DNA of 41,089 nt from Helicobacter heilmannii (GCF_001283065.1 NZ_CDMK01000001.1:483689-524777); one strand, 5' to 3'. Positions 8,477 to 15,221 are shown, numbered from the stretch's first letter. Numbers and translations: made by a program. Notes: generated from the letters alone by a model not told the origin.

Positions 8477-8505
8477 ATTCTACAATAAATATATGTTTTT
8501 GTCAA
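8477..8505 (-). promoter_or_regulatory. Consensus promoter TTGACA-17-TAGAAT
   Basis: The -35 hexamer occupies 8500-8505 and the -10 hexamer 8477-8482, separated by exactly 17 A/T-rich bases. This is the best two-box promoter in the window and points toward 8281-8470 rather than toward any intact protein gene. Confidence 0.65.
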
Positions 8506-8538
8506 GTTTCAAGGGATTTTTTGCCAAATAATACGCTT

Positions 8539-8561
8539 TTTTGGGTATTTAATACCCAAAA
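8539..8561. repeat. Perfect 23-base palindrome
   Basis: TTTTGGGTATT (8539-8549), one T, then AATACCCAAAA (8551-8561) is an 11-bp perfect palindrome. It sits between the candidate RNA promoter and the broken frame at 8594-8856. It could be a terminator for minus-strand transcription coming from tonB or a protein-binding site; the sequence does not decide. Confidence 0.5.
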
Positions 8562-8593
8562 GATAAAAATTAGACAGATTTTAAGCCAAAACC

Positions 8594-8856
8594 CTAAGCA
8601 CACCCCCTAAAGCACGATATAAGCCCCCTAGCAATCTTCCTAGCAAGTCCCGCTAAAACCAAACCACGCTTGAAATAGAGCTCTTGTGTAAAGCCCAAAA
8701 CCCCATAATAAGTTACACAAGCCCCTATAGCCAACCCCTTTAGCAAGCCATGTCAAGTTCTACAACCAAATATTTGACAAGATAGTCCCCGAGAGCCATT
8801 AAAACCCCTAGCCCAAAAGTTTTAGGGATGGAAGAAACAAAGTGCTCTACGCCCAT
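8594..8856 (-). pseudogene. Broken small hydrophobic reading frame after tonB
   Basis: Directly after the tonB stop the same frame stays open for 56 codons to a TAA at 8740-8742. It contains ATG 8856 (MGVEHFVSSIPKTFGLGV) and ATG 8799 (MALGDYLVKYLVVELDMAC). A shift of frame then gives another open stretch to the TAG at 8594-8596 that reads like a membrane or amphipathic protein (LAIGACVTYYGVLGFTQEL, then LVLAGLARKIARGLISCF). Together these look like a single small protein gene of about 90 residues broken by one frameshift and perhaps a stop. No ribosome site is evident. I do not recognise the protein. It may also be chance open sequence. Confidence 0.3.
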
Positions 8857-8910
8857 ACACAGAACAGAAGAGCGCAACAAAAACGCTATGTACTCGGGTA
8901 AAACCCCGCT

Positions 8911-9756
8911 TTATTCATCCTTTAGCGTGTAGGCGATGGGGATTCTTAGGCGCACGCTTTGTTTGGGGATGGGAAAGAGCCTTGAAGCCTCTTTAACAGC
9001 TTGCAGAGCAGCGTGGTTTAAGATGTCCGAGCCTGAGCTCTTAGAGATTTTAATGTCCGTGGTGGTGCCATCGGTATTGAGCACAAATTCCACCAGCACC
9101 TCGCCCTCAATGCCTCTGATCATCGCCATGCGTGGGTAGCGGTTCTTAGAGGAAATCGCCATTTGGATTTTCATCAAGAAGGCATCGCTCACGCCTTGAT
9201 TGTATGCCATGGAGCTGGTTTTTGCACCTTGGGAAGTTTGGTTAGACGCTTGGGTCTTTTTAGGCTCTTTCTTGTTTAAATCCTTGTCTTTTGCCTTTGC
9301 CTCTTCTTTTTTGGGTTCAGGCTTTGCCTCTTCTTTTTTGGGTTCAGGCTTTGCCTCTTCTTTTTTGGGTTCAGGTTTGGGCTCTTCTTTGGGCTTGGGC
9401 TCAGGTTTAGGTTCTGGTTTTGGCTCGGGCCTAGGAGTGGGTTTGGGTTTAGGCTCTGGCTTTGGTTTAGGCTTGGGTCTATGGTGGGGGTGGGGTTTTG
9501 GCTTAGGTTCTTGTTTGGGGGTTTGTTTGGGTGGGGTGGGGGCTTGCTGAGTGTGTTCAAGATGGGCGGCGTGCGTGTCGATACTCGCAAGGCTCATTGT
9601 GATGCTTCTATTGCCCGATTGAGCTAAGTTTTCAATATGGTCCGGGAAACCCACAAGGAAAATCCCAAAGCCCAGCGCGTAGACCACGCTTGTGATGACA
9701 AAGCTTACACGGGTGGAAGACCTACTTTTTTTCTGTAGAGATGGAGAAATTTTCAT
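8911..9756 (-). CDS. tonB: Energy transducer TonB
   Basis: TonB carries energy from the inner-membrane ExbB-ExbD motor to outer-membrane receptors for iron, haem or nickel. The 281-residue protein has a basic N-terminus, one membrane span (VSFVITSVVYALGFGIFLVG, about 18-37), a long periplasmic Pro-Lys/Pro-Glu linker (about 70-160) and a C-terminal TonB domain (YPRMAMIRGIEGEVLVEFVL onward, ending FPIPKQSVRLRIPIAYTL). The linker includes three 27-bp tandem repeats. It begins inside exbD, with a 35-base overlap, so the three genes are coupled. The order exbB-exbD-tonB matches H. pylori. Confidence 0.95.
   Translation of the reverse strand: MKISPSLQKKSRSSTRVSFVITSVVYALGFGIFLVGFPDHIENLAQSGNRSITMSLASIDTHAAHLEHTQQAPTPPKQTPKQEPKPKPHPHHRPKPKPKPEPKPKPTPRPEPKPEPKPEPKPKEEPKPEPKKEEAKPEPKKEEAKPEPKKEEAKAKDKDLNKKEPKKTQASNQTSQGAKTSSMAYNQGVSDAFLMKIQMAISSKNRYPRMAMIRGIEGEVLVEFVLNTDGTTTDIKISKSSGSDILNHAALQAVKEASRLFPIPKQSVRLRIPIAYTLKDE
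9299..9379 (-). repeat. Three 27-bp tandem repeats in tonB linker
   Basis: Units at 9299-9325, 9326-9352 and 9353-9379 are nearly identical (the last differs at its end) and encode the repeating nonapeptide KPEPKKEEA. In-frame 27-bp units allow the linker to lengthen or shorten without breaking the gene. Confidence 0.85.
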
Positions 9757-10111
9757 GGTTTAGGTCTTTGAGAATGTCGATGATTTCGATAAAGGTGCCA
9801 AACTTCGAGTCTTTATCGCTGCGCAAATCCACCAAAGTTTTGGAATCCAGTGATTTGATGAGTGCGCGCAGCTCCTCCACGCTTTTGGGCTTATCGTCCA
9901 CAAAAATCCCATCGTTTTTATCCACCACAATCGTAACTTTCTTCTCTTGGGGAGGAGCTTTTTGCGCGCTGCTCGCACTGGGTAAATTAACCTTAATTTT
10001 GCCCTCGGCAATGAAGGTAGACACGCTCAACACCAACGCCAACAACACCAACATCACATCGATGAAAGGCACGATGTTGAGCCCATCGCCCCTCCTTAGT
10101 TTAGAACGCAT
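9722..10111 (-). CDS. exbD: Biopolymer transport protein ExbD
   Basis: ExbD is the small subunit of the proton-driven motor that energises TonB. The 129-residue protein has one N-terminal span (LNIVPFIDVMLVLLALVLSV, about 11-30) with the essential membrane aspartate (Asp18 in PFIDVM) and a periplasmic domain of about 85 residues. It starts at ATG 10111, which abuts the end of exbB, and its last 35 bases overlap the start of tonB. Confidence 0.96.
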   Translation of the reverse strand: MRSKLRRGDGLNIVPFIDVMLVLLALVLSVSTFIAEGKIKVNLPSASSAQKAPPQEKKVTIVVDKNDGIFVDDKPKSVEELRALIKSLDSKTLVDLRSDKDSKFGTFIEIIDILKDLNHENFSISTEKK

Positions 10112-10563
10112 TAGGCACTCTTTTTAAGGCTTAAGCGGAATTTTTCGGACAGCACATCGCTTTTGCGTAACATGGCGTTGTAAACCACAAGCGTGGGGAT
10201 CGCCACAACGAGCCCAAAAGCGGTCGCCTTCAGAGCTAAGGATAAGCCTAGGGTGATGGCTTTAGCATCTAGTCCCGTGGAGCTGGTGCTCATATCATAA
10301 AATGTAACCATCACGCCCAGCACTGTACCCAAAAGCCCGACATAGGGGGCGTTGGAGTAGACAATATAAAGGGTCGTTAAATTCTTGCTCAAGTCCAAAT
10401 CAAGCTTGTCTGGGTCGTCATATAGGCTAAAATCCAACTTGCTATAAAAAATGATCCGCTCAATGGTAAACCACATCGCCACAAAACTCATCACTCCAAG
10501 TGCCATAAAAATGCCAATATCCACATATTCGCCAATCAATTTAACAGATAAACCTGAGATCAT
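10111..10563 (-). CDS. exbB: Biopolymer transport protein ExbB, short form
   Basis: ExbB forms the proton-channel pentamer around ExbD. At 150 residues it is the short form found in Helicobacter, with a first span near 16-34 and two more in the MotA/TolQ/ExbB domain ([20 protein letters not shown] and [19 protein letters not shown]). It is first in exbB-exbD-tonB. A TATAAT lies 36 bases upstream of the ATG at 10563. Iron regulation by Fur would be expected for the family, and A/T-rich AATAAT-like words lie further upstream (10640-10665), but no clear Fur box could be fixed by eye. Confidence 0.94.
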   Translation of the reverse strand: MISGLSVKLIGEYVDIGIFMALGVMSFVAMWFTIERIIFYSKLDFSLYDDPDKLDLDLSKNLTTLYIVYSNAPYVGLLGTVLGVMVTFYDMSTSSTGLDAKAITLGLSLALKATAFGLVVAIPTLVVYNAMLRKSDVLSEKFRLSLKKSA

Positions 10564-10598
10564 GTAATCCCCTATTTACGGAAGTTTTAAAAATGTGG

Positions 10599-10604
10599 AT
10601 TATA
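10599..10604 (-). promoter_or_regulatory. -10 box TATAAT of exbB-exbD-tonB
   Basis: Perfect TATAAT 36 bases before exbB. The 219-base region between exbB and hpn (10564-10782) is otherwise A/T-rich with AATAATAAG and AATATTTT words that might bind Fur or NikR; it holds no gene. Confidence 0.5.
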
Positions 10605-10757
10605 TTCACTTAGTAATAAAATGTCAATAAAAATATTTTCCAAATAACAACAATAATAAGTATGATTTTGGATTTTGTTTCGTAAAAAACGCAACAAATC
10701 ATAGAAGCAAAACCCACATTCTGAATCGCCTCTAAAATTGTGGGCTCATGGATGTTG

Positions 10758-10775
10758 CCCCGGTGTTTGCCGGGG
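10758..10775 (-). terminator. GC-rich hairpin after hpn
   Basis: CCCCGG, a six-base loop and CCGGGG form a 6-bp GC stem 7 bases after the hpn stop codon. No T run follows, so it may be a weak terminator or an RNA 3'-end protector. Confidence 0.35.
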
Positions 10776-10782
10776 GTGGGGG

Positions 10783-10965
10783 TTAGCCTTGGTGCTCGTC
10801 CCCGTGGTGGTGATGGTGGTGGTGATCACCGCCGTGATGGTGGTGATGGTGGTGGTGATGCCCACCATAGTAGTGATGATGGTGATGGTGGTGGTGATCA
10901 CCATGCCCTTCGTGATCGTGGCAACATCCACCTTCATTGTGATCATGACAGCATTCGTCGGCCAT
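10783..10965 (-). CDS. hpn: Histidine-rich nickel-binding protein Hpn
   Basis: Hpn binds and stores nickel for urease and hydrogenase and limits nickel toxicity in gastric Helicobacter. The protein is exactly 60 residues, the length of H. pylori Hpn, with 30 histidines and two CC pairs near the N-terminus (MADECCHDHNEGGCC) followed by three long histidine blocks separated by glycine. In H. pylori the cysteine pairs lie nearer the C-terminus. The start ATG 10965 has a perfect GGAGG five bases upstream, which strongly marks it as a separate start although the frame continues upstream without a stop into a ThiD2-like gene. A likely promoter lies at about 11013-11018. Confidence 0.9.
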   Translation of the reverse strand: MADECCHDHNEGGCCHDHEGHGDHHHHHHHHYYGGHHHHHHHHHGGDHHHHHHHGDEHQG

Positions 10966-11403
10966 AAAATCCTCCAAAAATAAAATTACTCTAGATCTCT
11001 CTAGGTGGCTCCATTTTACATTAGAAAAGCCACTTTTTGGTAAATCGCGCAAAAACACCATGCACTCTTTTTCAAGAGTGTAAAGGGAATAACGTAGGGT
11101 TTTAAAGCTTGGAGTTTGGGGGTTTGGGGGCATTAAGTATTTAAAGCATTCTTCAAGTACCCGTGCGCTCTCTTGCGCCCTCTTGAAGTTGGCTTGTAGC
11201 ATGCTTAGGCTTGAGGGGTCCTTGGGGGGGGTATCGTGGGCTTTTAAGACATCGCTTTGGCTATCTCTCTCAGCACAAAGCCATGAGAAATTAATGTTGT
11301 GTTGGGTGAAAACCTCGGTAGCTTGGTGGCGGATTTGTTTTAAACGGAGGGCTAAATCTCGATGGTTGTATAGATAGCGTAAGATGTCTTCAACCACCCG
11401 CAC
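10783..11403 (-). CDS. ThiD2-type thiamine protein reading in frame into Hpn
   Basis: Residues 1-146 (10966-11403) match the ThiD2 domain, historically called a thiamine-phosphate pyrophosphorylase relative: RVVEDILRYL, LRLKQIRHQ, ERDSQSDVL, then the second repeat ANFKRAQESARVLEEC and LRYSLYTLEKE. The family is thought to act on hydroxymethylpyrimidine phosphate in thiamine synthesis. Two oddities stand out. First, there is no stop before the in-frame hpn, so translation would add the 60-residue histidine tail. Second, the family motif DANLNR is encoded upstream of the first usable start (GTG 11403 or, better placed after AAGGAGG, GTG 11397), and no ATG, GTG or TTG exists between that motif and the upstream in-frame TAG; ATC at 11446-11448 is the only near-start. 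The gene may be decaying or use a rare start. Confidence 0.6.
   Translation of the reverse strand: MRVVEDILRYLYNHRDLALRLKQIRHQATEVFTQHNINFSWLCAERDSQSDVLKAHDTPPKDPSSLSMLQANFKRAQESARVLEECFKYLMPPNPQTPSFKTLRYSLYTLEKECMVFLRDLPKSGFSNVKWSHLERSRVILFLEDFMADECCHDHNEGGCCHDHEGHGDHHHHHHHHYYGGHHHHHHHHHGGDHHHHHHHGDEHQG
11005..11033 (-). promoter_or_regulatory. Inverted repeat flanking a likely hpn -10 box
   Basis: GTGGCT (11005-11010) and AGCCAC (11028-11033) face each other across 17 bases that include, on the minus strand, TAAAAT (11013-11018). This -10-like box lies about 48 bases before the hpn ATG and inside the ThiD2 coding part, so it could drive hpn alone under a repressor. It does not match the NikR operator pattern I know. 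Confidence 0.35.
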
Positions 11404-11452
11404 CCCCTCCTTAAAGCGGTTTAAATTCGCGTCTAAAAGACGGCCGATTGGC

Positions 11453-12148
11453 TCAGTCGTTGCGCCCCCCCATAATGCCTAGGATTTGCAAGAGAGACAC
11501 AAAAATGTTTAAGAAATCCACATACAACGCCACCGCCGCTTCTACAGGACTTTCATAAAGCCCGCGGATAATGTTTTGGGTGTCGTAAGCCACAAAGAGG
11601 CTAAAGAGCACCACGCATACACCCGCAATCGCTACTTGCATCATGGGTGAACCCAAAAAGAGGTTGATGAGGGAGGCCACCATCACCACAATCACGGCAA
11701 TGAAAAGCATTTTGCCCATGTTGGCAAGGTCGTTCTTAGTTTTGATGGCATAAATGCTCATTACACCAAAAACAATGGTGGTCATGCCAAGGGCTTGCCA
11801 AATGGCTGCTGCGCCTGATTTGGCGATCACAAAGCCCAGCAAGGGCACTAAGGTGATGCCTGATAAAAAGGCAAAAGCAAAGAGCATGAGCAAATTCACC
11901 GTGGGCATGGTACGGGTGAACATCAAGCCAAAGAAGGCAGCGATTTCGCCGATGAAAAACGCCCACTTATATTGTACAACCACCTGAAAATGCATCATAC
12001 CAATGAGCGCACCGATGGTGGCTAGAAGTAGACTAGCTGCAAAGAATTTATAGGTGGTTTTGACAAAATTGACCAGAGCGGTGTCGCTTTGCTGGGCGTA
12101 AGAGGGCGCACTTTCATGCGCTTGCGACCTATCGTACAGAGAAGCCAT
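11453..12148 (-). CDS. BI-1/YbhL family membrane protein
   Basis: A 231-residue Bax-inhibitor-1 family protein with about seven hydrophobic spans, which in bacteria may be calcium-leak channels; the role in Helicobacter is unknown. The N-terminal 40 residues are polar, then spans begin at FFAASLLLATIGALIGMM. The family C-terminus VALYVDFLNIFVSLLQILGI is present. ATG 12148 has AAAAGGAG upstream and a TAGAAT box at 12178-12183. It neighbours gap as in H. pylori. A run of 7 G lies near its stop codon. The stop precedes the ThiD2 frame by about 50 bases. Confidence 0.9.
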   Translation of the reverse strand: MASLYDRSQAHESAPSYAQQSDTALVNFVKTTYKFFAASLLLATIGALIGMMHFQVVVQYKWAFFIGEIAAFFGLMFTRTMPTVNLLMLFAFAFLSGITLVPLLGFVIAKSGAAAIWQALGMTTIVFGVMSIYAIKTKNDLANMGKMLFIAVIVVMVASLINLFLGSPMMQVAIAGVCVVLFSLFVAYDTQNIIRGLYESPVEAAVALYVDFLNIFVSLLQILGIMGGRND

Positions 12149-12177
12149 ATAAATCTCCTTTTATAAAAAGTGGCAAG

Positions 12178-12183
12178 ATTCTA
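12178..12183 (-). promoter_or_regulatory. -10 box TAGAAT of the BI-1 gene
   Basis: TAGAAT sits 29 bases before the ATG on the minus strand, with the AAAAGGAG ribosome site between them. Confidence 0.5.
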
Positions 12184-12301
12184 GCCAAATCCCCTTAATA
12201 CCTTGCTTAAAATGTCACTTGTGGGCTGTGTCAAATAAGGGGTTTAGCAAACTTAAAGACAGCTTGGTGGGGCAGTGTTCTTAAAATGTACTAAAAATTG
12301 C

Positions 12302-12342
12302 TAAAATAGGGGCTGTTTTGCTTAAGTCCTAGCAAAAAACAG
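12302..12342 (+). promoter_or_regulatory. gap promoter with hairpin at the mRNA 5' end
   Basis: TAAAAT at 12302-12307 is a likely -10 box. The transcript would then begin near 12313 with CTGTTTTGCT (12313-12322), which pairs with AGCAAAAAACAG (12331-12342) apart from a two-base bulge. A hairpin at the very 5' end could protect the mRNA or affect translation of gap, which starts 30 bases later. Confidence 0.4.
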
Positions 12343-12371
12343 GGCTTTAACTTACGAAAAGGGGCGTTGCT

Positions 12372-13376
12372 TTGGTGGTTGCGATCAATGGGTTTGGGCG
12401 GATTGGGCGTTGTGTGGCGCGCATTTTATGCGACAAGCATCCCGGGGCGTTAGTGCTGATCAACGACCCTGCAAATTTAGACATCTTATCCTATCTTTTC
12501 AAATACGACAGCGTACATGGGATTTACCCTAAAGAGGTGCAAAACCAGGAGGGACGGCTCTTGGTGGGCGCGCAGAAAATCGCCTTTAAGGCATGCAAAG
12601 ACCCCAAAGATTTAGACTTGTCTGGGGTGGATGTGCTTTTAGAAACTTCGGGGTATTTTTGCGCTCCAAAGGCTTTAGAGGTGTTTTGCCAGCAGGGGGC
12701 AAAAAAAGTTCTTTTGGGTGCACCCTTTGAGCCACACACCGCCTTTCTTGCTAGAGAGGCAACTTTTGTTTTAGGAGTGAATCACAAGAACTACCAAAAC
12801 CAGTCCATCATTTCTAACGCTTCTTGTACTACGAATGCCCTAGCCCCCATTTGTATGCTCTTAGATAGGCATTTTGGTATTGAAAGCGCGCTTCTCACCA
12901 CCATACACAGTTACACCAAGGGGCAGGCCTTGGTAGATGGCGCACTAAGCAACGACAAACGCCGCAGCCGTGCCGCGCACAATATTGTCCCTACCACCAC
13001 GAGGGCGGCCAAAGCCTTGTACCTTGTGTTGCCGAATTTGGAGGGTAAGATGCATGGGCGCAGTGTGCGCGTGCCAACCATGGATGTGTCCATGGTGGAT
13101 TTGAGTGTACAATTAAACGAGGAGGCGAGCACGGAGGCACTCATAACCCTGTTTAAGAAGGCGAGTCAACAGGAATTAAAGGGCATTTTAGAAGTGGATA
13201 GCCACTATCAAGTGAGTGGCGACATTATCGGCAATGCAGCAAGCTGCGTGGTGGTGGAGGACATGCTTTTTAGCTTAGGCAAGCATGCTAAAATCATGGC
13301 GTGGTACGACAATGAGTGGGCATATGCCAAACGCCTCGTGGATATGGCATTTTATATCCACGGCGTAAATCTTTAG
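12372..13376 (+). CDS. gap: Glyceraldehyde-3-phosphate dehydrogenase
   Basis: GAPDH converts glyceraldehyde-3-phosphate to 1,3-bisphosphoglycerate in glycolysis or gluconeogenesis. The 334-residue protein has the nucleotide-binding start VVAINGFGRIGR, the catalytic Cys152 in SNASCTTNALAP, His179 in LTTIHSYT, and the signature WYDNEWAYAKRLVDM near the end. The start is a TTG at 12372 (or GTG at 12375) after AAAAGGGG; no ATG is near, so expression may be held low. It is beside the BI-1 gene as in H. pylori and converges on rclA with seven bases between stops. NAD versus NADP use cannot be decided here. Confidence 0.95.
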   Translation: MVVAINGFGRIGRCVARILCDKHPGALVLINDPANLDILSYLFKYDSVHGIYPKEVQNQEGRLLVGAQKIAFKACKDPKDLDLSGVDVLLETSGYFCAPKALEVFCQQGAKKVLLGAPFEPHTAFLAREATFVLGVNHKNYQNQSIISNASCTTNALAPICMLLDRHFGIESALLTTIHSYTKGQALVDGALSNDKRRSRAAHNIVPTTTRAAKALYLVLPNLEGKMHGRSVRVPTMDVSMVDLSVQLNEEASTEALITLFKKASQQELKGILEVDSHYQVSGDIIGNAASCVVVEDMLFSLGKHAKIMAWYDNEWAYAKRLVDMAFYIHGVNL

Positions 13377-13383
13377 CCCCAAA

Positions 13384-14721
13384 CTAGAGGGTGTTGAGGC
13401 TCTCCATGATGGAGGGGTGGGTATAGATCATGTCTTTGAGGATGAAAAAGGGCAGGTTTTGGTTGATGGCAAGGCTAAAGAGGTTGATGTATTCGTAAGA
13501 TAAAGGGCAGTGTAAACTCGCGCCCAAAATGCGCTCTGTGTGTTCTTCTACGAGGACTTGCAAGAGCCCCGTAGTGTCTTCTAGCACCCTTGCTCCCGGG
13601 ATGGCCGCCGTTTTGAGGCTGTGAGTAGAAAACACCTTGTCTTTCACTTCGTACGCCCTTAAGCCTACATGGCTGTAGGGGGTTTCAATGTAAAGCACTT
13701 CGGGCAGGACATGGCGGTTTTGGGTGGAGCGTCTTTTTGCACCATAGAGGTGGTCATAAACGATACGGAAATCATCGAGGCTCACATAAGTGAACATAGG
13801 TCCACCCTTGACATCGCCGATAGCGTAGATATTGCCTTCACCTTGAGGGTTTGCCACCAAAAACTCATTGGTTAAAATCTCTTGTTTATCGCCTAGAACA
13901 ACGTCCGCGCGCTCAAGCTGCAAAGTGGCGGTGTTGGGTACGCGCCCCGTGGCCAACAAGATCGCATCGGCTTTAAGGGTCTTTGCCTGCTTGTCTTGGG
14001 TGTAATGCACGCAATTGTCTTCAATGGCGTTTAAAGTGGTATTTGTGATGATTTGCACCCCCTTTTGGCTTAGGGATTGGTGGATGCTTTGGCTAAAAAT
14101 AGGGTCTTCCTTGGGGAGAAATTCCGAGCCACGCACCAGCACGCTCACCTTGGTGGTGTGTTTGCTAGAGGTGCGCCCAAATAAGTTAAACATGCTCGCA
14201 AACTCCAAGCCAATATAACCCCCGCCCACCACGACTAAATGCGCGGGTAAGTTTGCCAGCTGCATTAAAGAGGTGCTGTCATAGACTTTATCAGAGTGGA
14301 TGGGCACTCTAGGGATGGTTGAGATTGAGCCCGTGTTGATGACAATGTACTGTGCGCTGATTTCTTGACAACTGTCGTTATGATAAAGCATTAAGGTGTG
14401 GCTGTCTTTGAAGCTTGCCATGCCGTCAATGACTTGCACCTTCGCATCCAGCAGGGCTTCATAGTTCTTTTGGCGCAAAAGGGCGGTCAATTTGTTCTTG
14501 GCTTCTATGGCTTCTTTGTAGCCTGCTTGCCCCTTTTTGTGGGTGGCTAAATGCAAGAGGGTTTTAGAGGGGATACACCCGACATTGATGCAAGTCCCGC
14601 CGTACATGTCCTTATTGGCTTCCACGAGGGCGACTTTTTTGCCTAGCTTGGCGGCAGCGACGGCTAGAGTCTTGCCCCCTTTGCCAAACCCGATCACCAC
14701 TAAATCATATGCAAATTGCAT
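13384..14721 (-). CDS. rclA: RclA-type FAD-dependent disulfide oxidoreductase
   Basis: This 445-residue flavoprotein of the dihydrolipoamide dehydrogenase superfamily has the redox pair in GGTCINVGCIPSK (Cys44, Cys49), an NADH site GGGYIGLEFASMF and the C-terminal HPSIMESLN (His435, Glu440). The features VIGFGKGGKTLA, MYGGTCIN, FTYVSLDDFRIV and HPSxxESLN are those of E. coli RclA, a copper(II) reductase protecting against hypochlorous acid, rather than of lipoamide dehydrogenase. An insertion GRTSSKHTT precedes the second nucleotide fold. ATG 14721 has AAAGGAG five bases upstream. Neither an RclR-like regulator nor RclB/RclC is nearby. Confidence 0.85.
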   Translation of the reverse strand: MQFAYDLVVIGFGKGGKTLAVAAAKLGKKVALVEANKDMYGGTCINVGCIPSKTLLHLATHKKGQAGYKEAIEAKNKLTALLRQKNYEALLDAKVQVIDGMASFKDSHTLMLYHNDSCQEISAQYIVINTGSISTIPRVPIHSDKVYDSTSLMQLANLPAHLVVVGGGYIGLEFASMFNLFGRTSSKHTTKVSVLVRGSEFLPKEDPIFSQSIHQSLSQKGVQIITNTTLNAIEDNCVHYTQDKQAKTLKADAILLATGRVPNTATLQLERADVVLGDKQEILTNEFLVANPQGEGNIYAIGDVKGGPMFTYVSLDDFRIVYDHLYGAKRRSTQNRHVLPEVLYIETPYSHVGLRAYEVKDKVFSTHSLKTAAIPGARVLEDTTGLLQVLVEEHTERILGASLHCPLSYEYINLFSLAINQNLPFFILKDMIYTHPSIMESLNTL

Positions 14722-14807
14722 CGAAGCTCCTTTGTTTTTACAATGCTAGCATGCTTATTACAATAGCCAGGCTTTTGTCCACCCCCTTTCTATATTGTTA
14801 AAAACCC

Positions 14808-15209
14808 TTAAATTGTAATATCTAGCACATGGGGATCGACAAGTTGCTCGAGTTCTTCGGTGTTCTCTACCGCTCTTTCTAGCTCGCTGTCGCTGTAATA
14901 ATGCCCGTGGTAGCAATGTTTCTTGTCCTTGCCTTGTTGGCAACGGTCATCGGCGTTCTCTTGGGGGGAGCCTTGCTCTTGCGATTCTTGTTGCCCTTGA
15001 TTGGTGGGATGGTGGGGGGGCTCTTCCTTATCTGGGCTCACGGCCTTGTTTTCTTCCAAAGCGCGGGTGGCTTCGACTTTTTGTAGCCGTTCCAAAAAGA
15101 CTTGTTGGTCAATCTGCGAGATTTTAGGTAGGGCGTTTTGATTGACAATGGAGCTGTAGGGGGCGTTTTGGTTGATGTAGGTGAGGTTACCCGGGATGGA
15201 TACAGGCAT
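14808..15209 (-). CDS. Conserved hypothetical, highly charged, low complexity
   Basis: A 133-residue protein beginning MPVSIPGNLTYINQN and ending DPHVLDITI, with a central glutamine/glutamate/proline-rich and probably disordered region (about 55-95) and a His/Cys/Tyr patch CYHGHYYSD. I recall similar proteins with a MPVSI.GNLTYINQN start in other Helicobacter but not a function. AAAGGAG stands six bases before the ATG, immediately after two hairpins. It follows the 413-residue barrel-like gene in the same direction and precedes rclA. Confidence 0.7.
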   Translation of the reverse strand: MPVSIPGNLTYINQNAPYSSIVNQNALPKISQIDQQVFLERLQKVEATRALEENKAVSPDKEEPPHHPTNQGQQESQEQGSPQENADDRCQQGKDKKHCYHGHYYSDSELERAVENTEELEQLVDPHVLDITI

Positions 15210-15221
15210 GCAAACTCCTTT

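Noticed and set aside
8320-8480. SRP RNA or tmRNA in the gene-poor region
   Set aside because: The words GAAGGAAGAGCAG and CGGGATG recall SRP RNA, but the conserved domain IV loop is not formed on either strand, and no tmRNA tag frame or tRNA-like end is present.
8425-8610. 61-codon plus-strand frame
   Set aside because: It runs across the promoter and palindrome, has no ribosome site and no protein-like pattern.
9200-9550. Plus-strand Gly/Ser/Leu repeat protein
   Set aside because: Antisense shadow of the Pro/Lys/Glu linker of tonB.
10738-10983. Plus-strand open frame rich in Val, Met and Thr that looks like a membrane protein
   Set aside because: It is the antisense of the histidine-codon repeats of hpn; the repeated CAC/CAT codons create a hydrophobic-looking shadow.
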